A stretch of 64,000 nucleotides of DNA. It comes from Azorhizobium sp965227945. GTDB lineage: Bacteria > Pseudomonadota > Alphaproteobacteria > Rhizobiales > Xanthobacteraceae. Shown in pieces: positions 44,881 through 52,166 of the stretch. The notes below the pieces were generated by a model. It was given only the letters and a program-made list of their open reading frames with translations, had not been told where the DNA came from and made no database searches. Location: the NCBI GenBank assembly GCA_965227945.1, contig CBDDGQ010000006.1, positions 1,674,001 through 1,738,000 on the forward strand. The letters are read 5' to 3'. Each line of letters starts with the position of its first letter. Position 1 is the first letter of the stretch. A program made the position numbers and the translations under genes.

Positions 44881-46377
44881 ATGTCCGAGCCCGTGACGAT
44901 CGCGTTTGCCAAATTCGGCGCGGCGCCCTCCGGCGTCCTCCTGGTTCTCACCGATGAGACGCTGGCCTTCGGCAAAGAGGCGCAGAAGCTGCTGAAGCCG
45001 GTGCTGGGCTATCTCGCCCGCGCCATGGAGGCGGATCGCTTCAAGGGCAAGCTCGGCGGTGCGCTGGATCTGATCGCGCCGGAGGGCCTGTCGGTGTCGC
45101 GCCTGGTGGTGCTGGGCGTCGGCCAGGTCGCGGAACTCAAGCCCACCGATTATCTGCGCCTCGGCGGCATCGCCGCCGGCAAGCTGCCCGCCGGCACCAC
45201 CGCGGCCACCCTGGTGGCGGACCTGCCCAGCGGAAAGTTGAGCGCGGAAGCGGCCGCCGAGATCGCCCTGGGCGCTCGCCTGCGCAGCTACAATTTCGAT
45301 CGCTACAAGACCCGCAAGAAGGACGGCGAGACCGAGCCGGTCGCCCTGACCCTCACCCTTGCGGTGGCCGATCTGCCGGCCGCCACCCGGGCCTGGGCCG
45401 AGCGCGCGCCGGTGGGCGATGGCGTTCTGCTGGCCCGCGATCTGGTGAATGAGCCGGCCAACGTGCTCGATCCCCCCGAATTCGCGGACCGCGCCAGCGA
45501 ACTCACCGCGGTGGGCGTCGAAGTGGAAGTGCTGGAGGATGCGGAATTGGCGCGCATCGGCATGCGGGCGCTGCTGGGCGTCGGCCAAGGTTCCATCAAG
45601 GAAAGCCGCGTGGTCGTCATGCGCTGGAACGGCGGCACGCCGGGCGAGGCGCCCGTCGCCTTCATTGGCAAGGGCGTGACCTTCGACACCGGCGGCATCT
45701 CCATCAAGCCCGCCGCCGGCATGGAAGACATGAAGGGCGACATGGGCGGCGCCGCCTGCGTCACCGGCCTCATGCACGCCTTGGCGGCGCGCAAGGCCAA
45801 GGTGAATGCGGTGGGCGTGATCGGCATCGTCGAGAACATGCCCGACGGCGCCGCCCAGCGCCCCGGCGACATCGTCACCTCGCTGTCCGGCCAGACCATC
45901 GAGATCATCAATACCGACGCCGAGGGCCGCCTCGTGCTGGCGGACGTGCTCTGGTACACCAAGGACCGCTTCAAGCCGCAGTTCATGGTGGATCTGGCCA
46001 CCCTCACCGGCGCCATCCTGGTGGCGCTGGGCTCGGACTATGCCGGCCTGTTCTCCAATGACGACACCTTGAGCGCCCAGCTCACCGCCGCCGGCCAGGC
46101 GACCGGCGAGCGGGTGTGGCGCCTGCCGCTCGGCCCGGAATATGACAAGCTGATCGACAGCAAGTTCGCCGACATGAAGAACACCGGCGGGCGCAATGCC
46201 GGCTCGATCACCGCGGCGCAGTTCCTCCAGCGCTATGTGGAGAAGACCCCCTGGGCGCATCTGGACGTGGCCGGCACAGCCATGGGGTCTCCGGCCACCG
46301 ACATCAACAAGAGCTGGGCCGCCGGCTGGGGCGTGCGCCTGCTGGACCAGCTGGTGCGCGACAATTACGAGAAGTGA
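44881..46377 (+). CDS. pepA: leucyl aminopeptidase
   Basis: PepA is a hexameric M17 metallo-aminopeptidase that trims N-terminal residues in the cytosol and, in E. coli, also binds DNA. The 498-residue protein has the metal-binding segments VGKGVTFDTGGISIKP-type (here IGKGVTFDTGGIS), MKGDMGGAA and the signature NTDAEGRLVLAD. ATG at 44881 follows TTGGAG. In many proteobacteria holC lies directly downstream; here a toxin-antitoxin pair intervenes. Confidence 0.96.
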   Translation: MSEPVTIAFAKFGAAPSGVLLVLTDETLAFGKEAQKLLKPVLGYLARAMEADRFKGKLGGALDLIAPEGLSVSRLVVLGVGQVAELKPTDYLRLGGIAAGKLPAGTTAATLVADLPSGKLSAEAAAEIALGARLRSYNFDRYKTRKKDGETEPVALTLTLAVADLPAATRAWAERAPVGDGVLLARDLVNEPANVLDPPEFADRASELTAVGVEVEVLEDAELARIGMRALLGVGQGSIKESRVVVMRWNGGTPGEAPVAFIGKGVTFDTGGISIKPAAGMEDMKGDMGGAACVTGLMHALAARKAKVNAVGVIGIVENMPDGAAQRPGDIVTSLSGQTIEIINTDAEGRLVLADVLWYTKDRFKPQFMVDLATLTGAILVALGSDYAGLFSNDDTLSAQLTAAGQATGERVWRLPLGPEYDKLIDSKFADMKNTGGRNAGSITAAQFLQRYVEKTPWAHLDVAGTAMGSPATDINKSWAAGWGVRLLDQLVRDNYEK

Positions 46378-46444
46378 GGCTTATCCGACCAGACGCTTGA
46401 AACCGGCGCGGCGGGAGCTGTCGCGTCGGGGTCGGACTGGCATC

Positions 46445-46474
46445 TTGTGTTGTACAAGTTTTTGTACATATTAA
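46445..46474 (+). promoter_or_regulatory. yefM promoter with paired TGTACA operators
   Basis: A TTGTGT box (46445-46450) and a TATTAA box (46469-46474) are 18 bp apart, and the spacer begins and ends with TGTACA (46451-46456 and 46463-46468), centre to centre 12 bp. Paired TGTACA palindromes are the known binding sites of YefM and YefM-YoeB in E. coli. Binding here would block RNA polymerase directly. Confidence 0.75.
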
Positions 46475-46497
46475 GGTCCATGGACAAGGATCGGCCC

Positions 46498-46752
46498 ATG
46501 GACGTGCTGAGCTATTCGGACACCCGCGCCAACCTCAAGGAGGTCATGGACCGGGTGGTGGAAGATCGCGCGCCGGTGGTCATCACCCGCCAAAAGGCGG
46601 AGGCGGTCGTCATGGTCTCACTCAGCGACTGGAACGCCATGGAGGAGACGCTGCACCTGCTCTCCTCGCCCGCCAATGCCGCCCGGCTGCATGAGGCGGT
46701 GCGCCAGCTGGATGCGGGTTCGGGCACTGAGCGCGACCTCTTTGAGCCGTGA
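46498..46752 (+). CDS. yefM: antitoxin YefM (Phd/YefM family)
   Basis: YefM binds and silences the YoeB toxin and represses the operon. The 84-residue protein reads MDVLSYSDTRANLKEVMDRV at the start, then VVITRQKAEAVVMVSLSDWNAMEET, the classical Phd-fold core, and a C-terminal toxin-binding tail. ATG at 46498 has AAGGA at correct spacing; an in-frame ATG at 46480 would add six residues. The stop overlaps the toxin GTG (GTGA). Length equals that of the E. coli protein within a residue or two. Confidence 0.94.
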   Translation: MDVLSYSDTRANLKEVMDRVVEDRAPVVITRQKAEAVVMVSLSDWNAMEETLHLLSSPANAARLHEAVRQLDAGSGTERDLFEP

Positions 46753-47015
46753 GGCTGGTGTTCGCTGATCGGGCCTGGGAGGATTATCTCCACTGGCAGG
46801 CGACCGATCCGAATGTTCTGGAGCGCCTGAACGGACTGATCCGGGAGTGCCAGCGCACCCCCTTCACCGGGACCGGCCGACCCGAACCGCTCAAGGGCGA
46901 TCTGGCCGGCTGGTGGTCCCGCCGGATCACCTTGCAGGACCGCCTCGTATACCGGGTTTCCGGCAAGGCGCCGGACCAGCAGGTGGAGATCGCGCAATGC
47001 CGCTATCATTATTGA
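46749..47015 (+). CDS. yoeB: toxin YoeB (RelE-fold mRNA interferase)
   Basis: YoeB is a ribosome-dependent endoribonuclease that cuts mRNA in the A site. The 88-residue protein keeps all the catalytic residues: Glu46 (RPEPLKG), Arg65 (QDRLVYR) and His87-Tyr88 at the C-terminus (CRYHY). The start is a GTG overlapping the yefM stop, favouring antitoxin synthesis first. All key residues are intact, so the toxin should be active. Confidence 0.94.
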   Translation: MRLVFADRAWEDYLHWQATDPNVLERLNGLIRECQRTPFTGTGRPEPLKGDLAGWWSRRITLQDRLVYRVSGKAPDQQVEIAQCRYHY

Positions 47016-47064
47016 GGGTGCGCCCGCACGCTGGCGCACCAAAGGCCAGGGGCCTGCAGGCAGC

Positions 47065-47514
47065 ATGACCGAAGTCCTGTTCTACCATCTCGAGCGCAAG
47101 CCGCTGGAGGATGCCTTGCCGACGCTGCTGGAGAAGTCGCTGGAGCGCGGCTGGCGGTGCGTGGTGCAGGTGGGTTCCCCCGAGCGCCGCGATGCGCTGG
47201 ATGCTCAGCTCTGGACCTATAATGACGCGTCCTTCCTGCCGCACGGCACCGACGCCCAGCCGCAGCCGGAGCGTCAGCCGGTGCTGCTGACCACCTCCGA
47301 CGCCAATGCCAATGGCGCCAGCGTGCGCTTCCTGGTGGATGGCGCCACGGTGGCCGATGCGTCGCCTTATGTGCGAGTGGTGCACATGTTCGATGGCCGC
47401 GACGATGCGGCGGTGGCCGCCGCCCGCGAGCGCTGGCGCGAGGCCAAGGCGGCGGGGCATGCGCTCACCTATTGGCAGCAGGACGAGACCGGCCGCTGGG
47501 TGCGCAAGGCCTGA
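47065..47514 (+). CDS. holC: DNA polymerase III chi subunit
   Basis: HolC is the clamp-loader-associated chi subunit that contacts single-strand-binding protein. The 149-residue protein begins TEVLFYHLERKPLEDALP and has GWRCVVQVGSPERRDALDAQLWTYND in parts, with HMFDGRDD and the C-terminal ERWREAKAAGH segments, all family features. It lies 49 bp after yoeB; in related genomes it directly follows pepA. Confidence 0.93.
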   Translation: MTEVLFYHLERKPLEDALPTLLEKSLERGWRCVVQVGSPERRDALDAQLWTYNDASFLPHGTDAQPQPERQPVLLTTSDANANGASVRFLVDGATVADASPYVRVVHMFDGRDDAAVAAARERWREAKAAGHALTYWQQDETGRWVRKA

Positions 47515-47531
47515 GAGGCGACTAGGCCTTG
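47505..47531. terminator. bidirectional hairpin over convergent gene ends
   Basis: CAAGGCCT (47505-47512) pairs with AGGCCTTG (47524-47531). Each arm overlaps the last codons of one of two convergent genes, holC and the YqjE-like gene. No T-tract is present, so termination strength is uncertain. Confidence 0.35.
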
Positions 47532-47989
47532 TCGCCCTTCCGGAAGCCGCGGATGAGACTGGTGACCAGTGGGATGGCGAGCGCCGGCAGTGCCGAATCC
47601 AGCGGATGCCGCACCACATCCACCAAGGCCCGCACCTCCGCTTCCGCGCCGCGCAGGTCGCCGGCCAGGGCATCCAGGGCGGAGGCATGAACCTCCTGGG
47701 CGAACGCCAGGTCGCGGCCGGGCCGCACTTGGGCGGCGACCGCCACCAGCGCCAGGGCCAGCACCAGATTGCCGGCGCCGATGGCGGCGGCCGCCCGGAC
47801 CGGGCTCCACAGATCCGCCAGGGCCAGATAGAGGGCCAGATCCAGCATCAGCAGGCCGAAGGCCGCCACCAAAGCGGCAAAGGCATAGAGGCCGGCGCGG
47901 GTGGCCAGGGCCCGCAGGCGGATGTCGGCGATGATCGAATTGGCCCGCAGCAGAACCCGCAGGTTCCGGGTCGCAGTGTCGAGGTTCAT
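47522..47989 (-). CDS. YqjE-like (holin-X type) membrane protein
   Basis: The 155-residue protein has two close transmembrane helices (about 32-58 and 65-88) flanked by amphipathic regions, as in the YqjE/Actinobacterial holin-X family. Despite the name it need not come from a phage. With the adjacent YqjD-like gene 33 bp upstream it resembles the yqjD-yqjE pair, whose E. coli products are membrane-associated in stationary phase. Role unknown. Confidence 0.7.
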   Translation of the reverse strand: MNLDTATRNLRVLLRANSIIADIRLRALATRAGLYAFAALVAAFGLLMLDLALYLALADLWSPVRAAAAIGAGNLVLALALVAVAAQVRPGRDLAFAQEVHASALDALAGDLRGAEAEVRALVDVVRHPLDSALPALAIPLVTSLIRGFRKGDKA

Positions 47990-48022
47990 GGCAGTTCCCA
48001 GATGAGCGTGACGGGGTGAGGA

Positions 48023-48367
48023 TCAGCGCCAGGCGCGGCCCACCAGGACCCCCAGCAGGAAAGCGGAGGCGAGCGCCGCCGCCGGATGGTCGGTGACCGC
48101 GTCTTCCGCGCTCTCGGTGGCGCTGTGCACCGCGGCCTGAAGCTCCTGAACGAGGCCCTGCAACTCCGCGAGCGTGCCGGGCTGGGGTGCCGCCGCCGGG
48201 GTGTCGGCAGGGTCCGCCGCCGCCGCCGCGGACGCGGGCGCGGCTGGTTCCGTCGTCTTGGGGCGTGGCTTCCGGGGCGGGTGGGGGGCCACGTCAGGCG
48301 TCGCCACCGGTGCCTTCAGTTCAGCGCGGAGATCCTGCAATTCCTTGCGCGTGCGGGCGGAGGGCAT
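48023..48367 (-). CDS. YqjD/ElaB-like (DUF883) protein
   Basis: The 114-residue protein has an N-terminal helical region (RTRKELQDLRAELKAP), a Pro/Ala-rich middle and a C-terminal DUF883-like end: an amphipathic helix LQGLVQELQAAVHSATESAED, here in parts, then a short membrane anchor HPAAALASAFLLGVLVGRAWR. Family members bind the membrane by this tail and in E. coli also ribosomes. ATG at 48367 follows GGAG; an ATG eight codons upstream lacks a site. Confidence 0.75.
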   Translation of the reverse strand: MPSARTRKELQDLRAELKAPVATPDVAPHPPRKPRPKTTEPAAPASAAAAADPADTPAAAPQPGTLAELQGLVQELQAAVHSATESAEDAVTDHPAAALASAFLLGVLVGRAWR

Positions 48368-48596
48368 GCTTATTGGCTCCGCTGAAAGCATGGGGGAAGG
48401 GGCCGAGCGCTGCTGCGCCGACAGGTTCTGATCCGCTGCATGACACCCTCGTGCGCATCGCTGCCGTGCCGACCGGCGCCAGCCCAGCGGCGCTCATCAG
48501 TGCACCGGGAGCGCGGGTCGGCATTGATCCGGCACAAATGCCAAACCGCTGCGGGGCGTCCGCTGGGTTCGGGGGCCGCAGCGAGGAAGCCGACAG

Positions 48597-48735
48597 AAAA
48601 ATGGCGCGGGCCGAAGCGACCCGCGCCAAGTGAACCTTCAGGGAGGACCTACCAAAAAGGAGATGGGTCATTCGCTAAAACGAACAAGCCGTCGTCCATG
48701 CCGAACACAATGAAATCTACATAGCGTCGTGTCAA
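48597..48735 (-). ncRNA. candidate small RNA with own promoter and terminator
   Basis: On the minus strand a TTGACA box (48730-48735) and a weak CATTGT box (48707-48712) are 17 bp apart, giving a start near 48700. A terminator follows: TGGCGCGGG and CCCGCGCCA arms (48620-48628 with 48602-48610) then TTTTT (48597-48601). The predicted transcript is about 100 nt. It contains a single-stranded CCTCCC stretch (48641-48646) that could pair with ribosome-binding sites, and a 16-codon reading frame starting at 48699 almost at the transcript end. The rest of the 462-bp gap has no other clear feature apart from an AT-rich tract at 48740-48770. Confidence 0.45.
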
Positions 48736-48829
48736 CGCCATTTATTATACGTAATATACTTGTATAAACGAGTTGTGCCTTTCCAGCCTGTCCCCCTCTG
48801 CTAAAGGACGGGGACACGGAGGCCGCGCC

Positions 48830-49447
48830 ATGACCCGACTCATCGATTATTTCTTCTCTTTCGCCAGCCCCTGGAGCTTTCTGGGGCATGCCCGGCTCAT
48901 GGCCCTCGCCGAACGCCACGGCGCGGAGGTGGCGTTCTATCCGGTGGAGCTCGGACCGGTCTTCGCCGAGACCGGCGGCCTGCCGCTGGCCAAGCGCGCG
49001 CCCCCGCGCCAGCGCCTGCGCATGGTGGAATTGCAGCGCTGGCGGCTGAAGCTGGGCCTGGATTTCCATACCCAGCCGCAGCATTGGCCGTTCAATGCCA
49101 GCCTTGCGGACCGCACCGCCATCGCAGCCCTCACCGATGGGCATTCGGTGGCTGACCTGCTGCCGCGTTTCTTCGCCGGCGTCTGGCAGACCCAGGACAA
49201 TCTGGCGGATCCCGCGGTGCTCGCCGCCCTCGCCGATGAGGTGGGCTTGCCCGGCGCTGCGCTGGTGGCCCGCGCCGATGACCCGGACATCGTCGCCGCC
49301 TATCTGGCCAACCGCCCGCGCGCGCTGGAGGCCGACGTATTCGGCGCGCCCTCCTATGTGCTCGATGGGGAAGTGTTCTGGGGCCAGGATCGGCTGGATC
49401 TGCTGGACGATGCCCTGGCTTCCGGCCGGGCGCCGTTCAAGGCCTGA
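48830..49447 (+). CDS. 2-hydroxychromene-2-carboxylate isomerase family (DsbA fold)
   Basis: This 205-residue protein has the DsbA/GST-kappa-type fold, with the start TRLIDYFFSFASPWSFLGHARL where the Ser-Pro-Trp-Ser replaces the CxxC of true DsbA. HCCA isomerases use glutathione to isomerise a naphthalene-pathway intermediate, but most genomic members are of unknown substrate. The GAPSYVLDGEVFWGQDRLDLLDD end is conserved. ATG at 48830 follows ACGGAGG. No naphthalene genes are nearby. Confidence 0.88.
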   Translation: MTRLIDYFFSFASPWSFLGHARLMALAERHGAEVAFYPVELGPVFAETGGLPLAKRAPPRQRLRMVELQRWRLKLGLDFHTQPQHWPFNASLADRTAIAALTDGHSVADLLPRFFAGVWQTQDNLADPAVLAALADEVGLPGAALVARADDPDIVAAYLANRPRALEADVFGAPSYVLDGEVFWGQDRLDLLDDALASGRAPFKA

Positions 49448-49450
49448 GAC

Positions 49451-49486
49451 GGCCGCACCTCCCCTTGGGTCCGCTTTGGTGCGGCC
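49451..49486 (+). terminator. hairpin after the isomerase gene
   Basis: GGCCGCACC (49451-49459) and GGTGCGGCC (49478-49486) are 9-bp perfect arms with an 18-base loop, 4 bp beyond the stop codon. A terminator role is likely although no T-run follows. Confidence 0.4.
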
Positions 49487-49658
49487 CGAGGGGTGGCGCC
49501 GCCGTTCCGCCCCGATTTCCTGGCACCTTGGTGGTGGAGCCGGCGGCGGAACGCGGCGCGCCATGCGACGGTCATCTGCTTCCAGCACAGTGCGCAGACG
49601 GGTGGTCGCACGCAGCGCAGCGTCTGGCGGCACCGGATCGATGGCGTCAGGAGATCGC

Positions 49659-50120
49659 ATGCGGCGAACAGTTCATGTACTCGGTGCGGCAGTGCTTTTT
49701 GCCGTGACCCTTCCCGTCGCCGCCGGGGCGCAGCAGCCGAACCCGTCGACCGTCGCCCCCGCGCCGGCCACTCCCGGCGCGCCCAGTGCCGCCCTGCCGC
49801 CCGGCACCCAGCCGCGCTACAGCTTCACTCCGGTGGACGGCGGCGCGCTGAAGCTGGATGTGGAGACCGGCAAGGTGTCGTTCTGCAGCAAGGGCACCGG
49901 CGGCTATGCCTGCCTCGCCGTCCCCGACAGCCGCGATGCCTATGAGGCGGAGATCGCCCGCCTCCAGGCGCAGCTGGACGCCCGCGGCCCCAACGCCAAG
50001 AGCGATTCCTCGCAATTGGTGGTGCCGCTGCCCAATCAGTCGGACCTCGACGCGGCGGTCAATTACGCCACGCGCCTCTACCAGCGCCTGCGCGCCGCCA
50101 TCACCGACCCGGCGCCCTGA
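49659..50120 (+). CDS. small secreted protein, conserved in Hyphomicrobiales
   Basis: This 153-residue protein has a signal peptide (about 1-24, ending AAGAQ), a Pro/Ala/Thr-rich linker, and a short core RYSFTPVDGGALKLDVETG followed by KVSFCSKGTGGYACLAVPD with two Cys, then a helix (YEAEIARLQAQLDARG). I recall similar small proteins of unknown function in this order. It likely sits in the periplasm, possibly with a disulfide between the two Cys. ATG at 49659 follows AGGAG; one further ATG is 18 bp upstream. Confidence 0.7.
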   Translation: MRRTVHVLGAAVLFAVTLPVAAGAQQPNPSTVAPAPATPGAPSAALPPGTQPRYSFTPVDGGALKLDVETGKVSFCSKGTGGYACLAVPDSRDAYEAEIARLQAQLDARGPNAKSDSSQLVVPLPNQSDLDAAVNYATRLYQRLRAAITDPAP

Positions 50121-50123
50121 ACG

Positions 50124-51077
50124 TCAGTCGGCGGCGAGGAAGTCCACGATCCGCGCCCGACCGCGCTCGGCCAGGGTGCCGACGAAGCCGATGAACACAT
50201 GGCACCCGCCCGGAAAGACCTCCAGCCGCGCGGCATTGCCGCGGGCCAGCCAGCGGTTGGCCATGAACAGGCTGTCGTCCAGCAGGGGATCGCGGGTGCC
50301 CACCGTGAACAGCGCCGGCGGCAGGCCCCTCAGGTCCGCCAGAAGGGGTGACACGTCGGGATGCTCCGCATCCCCCTCCAGCCGCAGATAGTTGCGCACG
50401 AAGCGGGTGATGTCCGCGGTGTTCAGCACCAAGGGCTCTTCCCCCCAGTTGCGGGCGCTGGGGGTGAGGCGCAGATCGAAGCAGCCCGCATGCAGATTGG
50501 CGGCGGAAAAGGGCGTGACGCCGTGACGGTCCCGCAGGCGCAGCAAGGTGGTCACCGCCAGATGCGCCCCGGCGGACTCCCCACCAATGGAAAAGCGGGT
50601 GGTGCCGAACAGGCTTTCGCCCTCCCGCAGCAGCCAGAGCGCGGCCGCCTCGCAATCATCGGGGGCGGCGGGGTAGGGCACTTCCGGGGCGAGGGCATAA
50701 TCCACCGACACCACCGCGACTCCGGCGGCCGCGATGGGGTCGCTTAGGCCGTCATTCTCCCGCGCGCTGCCAATGGTCCAGCCGCCGCCGTGGAAATGCA
50801 GATAGACGCCTTTGGGCGTGGTCTCCGGCATATAGATCCGCACCGGGATCGGTCCGCGCGGGCCATCGATGGCGGTGACGCGGGCGCGCGGGCTTTCCGG
50901 CGGCAAGGGGAAGGTGCCCTTGCCGTTCAGCCGCGCCTGCCGCACCACCGCCCACGGCACCAGCGCGCGCTCGGGAATGGCGGACAGCCCTTTGACGATG
51001 GCGGCATTCACCATCTTCGTGTCGGGCGCGACTGCGGCGTCGGAATAGAGCGCCGGATCGATGGAAAGGCTGGGCAT
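50124..51077 (-). CDS. alpha/beta hydrolase, hormone-sensitive-lipase family
   Basis: This 317-residue esterase-like protein has the oxyanion motif HFHGGGW and the nucleophile elbow GGESAGAHLA (Ser in GESAG), both typical of the HSL (family IV) esterases. The acid is in the VGTRDPLLDDS segment and the His in GGCHVFIGF. It is probably cytosolic as no signal peptide is seen. ATG at 51077 was chosen; an ATG three codons earlier is possible and neither has a strong ribosome-binding site. The true substrate is unknown. Confidence 0.9.
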   Translation of the reverse strand: MPSLSIDPALYSDAAVAPDTKMVNAAIVKGLSAIPERALVPWAVVRQARLNGKGTFPLPPESPRARVTAIDGPRGPIPVRIYMPETTPKGVYLHFHGGGWTIGSARENDGLSDPIAAAGVAVVSVDYALAPEVPYPAAPDDCEAAALWLLREGESLFGTTRFSIGGESAGAHLAVTTLLRLRDRHGVTPFSAANLHAGCFDLRLTPSARNWGEEPLVLNTADITRFVRNYLRLEGDAEHPDVSPLLADLRGLPPALFTVGTRDPLLDDSLFMANRWLARGNAARLEVFPGGCHVFIGFVGTLAERGRARIVDFLAAD

Positions 51078-51209
51078 GGGGTCCATTCGAGGCGAGAGTT
51101 GGCGGCGGCGCGGGCGCACCGCAAAATGGCGCGCACCCTGGCGCGGGCCGTCCGCGCTGGCAAGCTGCCGCAGGGCGAACGCCACGACGCCCGAGGGCGG
51201 GAGAGATCT

Positions 51210-51680
51210 GTGACGCGCATGAAACGCAGCCCCGCCCTGTGCGTCCCCGTGGAGATTCAAGCCCAGAGCCTGCTGGAGGTGGACACCGCCGGCCCCGGCT
51301 TCACCGACATCACCCGCGAGGCCGCCGCCTTCCTCACCGAGATCGCCGCGGACCAGGGGATTCTGACGGTCTTTTGCCGGCACACTTCCGCTTCCCTGAC
51401 CATCCAGGAGAATGCCGACCCCGCCGTGCAGCGGGATCTTCTGACGGCGCTGGACGATCTGGCGCCGCGCGATCGCGGCTGGGTTCATGACACCGAGGGG
51501 CCGGACGACATGCCGGCCCATGTGCGCACCTTGCTCTCCGACACCTCGCTGGTGATCCCGGTGGCCGAGGGGCGGGCGCGCCTCGGCACCTGGCAGGGGC
51601 TTTATCTTCTGGAGCATCGCGACCGTCCGCATCGCCGGCAGGTGGTTCTGGGCTTTCTCGGCCGCGCGCGCCTGCGATAA
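51210..51680 (+). CDS. YjbQ family (UPF0047) protein
   Basis: The 156-residue protein belongs to the YjbQ/UPF0047 family; one E. coli-type member has weak thiamine-phosphate synthase activity, but the physiological role is open. Conserved segments are FCRHTSASLTIQENADP with metal-site His, and HDTEGPDDMPAHVR, then LGTWQGLYLLEHRD. The GTG at 51210 is favoured over the ATG at 51219 because GGAG lies six bases before it. Confidence 0.9.
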   Translation: MTRMKRSPALCVPVEIQAQSLLEVDTAGPGFTDITREAAAFLTEIAADQGILTVFCRHTSASLTIQENADPAVQRDLLTALDDLAPRDRGWVHDTEGPDDMPAHVRTLLSDTSLVIPVAEGRARLGTWQGLYLLEHRDRPHRRQVVLGFLGRARLR

Positions 51681-51850
51681 AGGCACCGGCGACCGCGCCG
51701 CCGGAGCGGCCGCGTGTCTCCCGGCCTTGACGGCGCCGCAACCGCCCCTTATACGAGCGCCTTCCCGATACAGCGGGTATGGGCCGACGACCGCAGCTTG
51801 CGGCGACGGGCTCGTGTCCGCGTCCACGAATCAAAAAAAGGACTTCTGCC

Positions 51851-52162
51851 ATGTCCCGGCGGTGCGACCTGACAGGCAAAGGCGTTCAGAGCGGCAATCT
51901 CGTCAGCCACTCGAACCACAAGACCAAGCGTCGGTTTCTGCCGAACCTGTGCCAGGTGACGCTGCAGAGCGATGTGCTCAAGCGCTCTGTGCGCATGCGC
52001 ATCAGCGCCAATGCGCTGAAGTCGGTGGATCACCGCGGCGGGCTCGATGCCTTCCTGGTGAAGGCCCGTGACGAAGAGCTGGCGCCCCGTGCGCTGCTGC
52101 TCAAGCGCCAGATCACCAAGGCGCATGCCGAAGCGGCTGCCGAGGCCTCTGCGGCCGCCTGA
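51851..52162 (+). CDS. rpmB: 50S ribosomal protein L28
   Basis: L28 is a large-subunit protein. The 103-residue form has MSRRCDLTGKGVQSGN, the SHSNHKTKRRFLPNL core and a C-terminal Ala-rich tail, typical of alphaproteobacterial L28, which is longer than in E. coli. It is a lone ribosomal gene here (rpmG is not adjacent). The transporter gene begins five bases after its stop. Confidence 0.97.
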   Translation: MSRRCDLTGKGVQSGNLVSHSNHKTKRRFLPNLCQVTLQSDVLKRSVRMRISANALKSVDHRGGLDAFLVKARDEELAPRALLLKRQITKAHAEAAAEASAAA

Positions 52163-52166
52163 GGCT

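Noticed and set aside
47522..47989. Prophage remnant suggested by a holin-like protein
   Set aside because: The holin-X/YqjE family is chromosomal in many bacteria and no other phage gene, integrase or attachment site is near.
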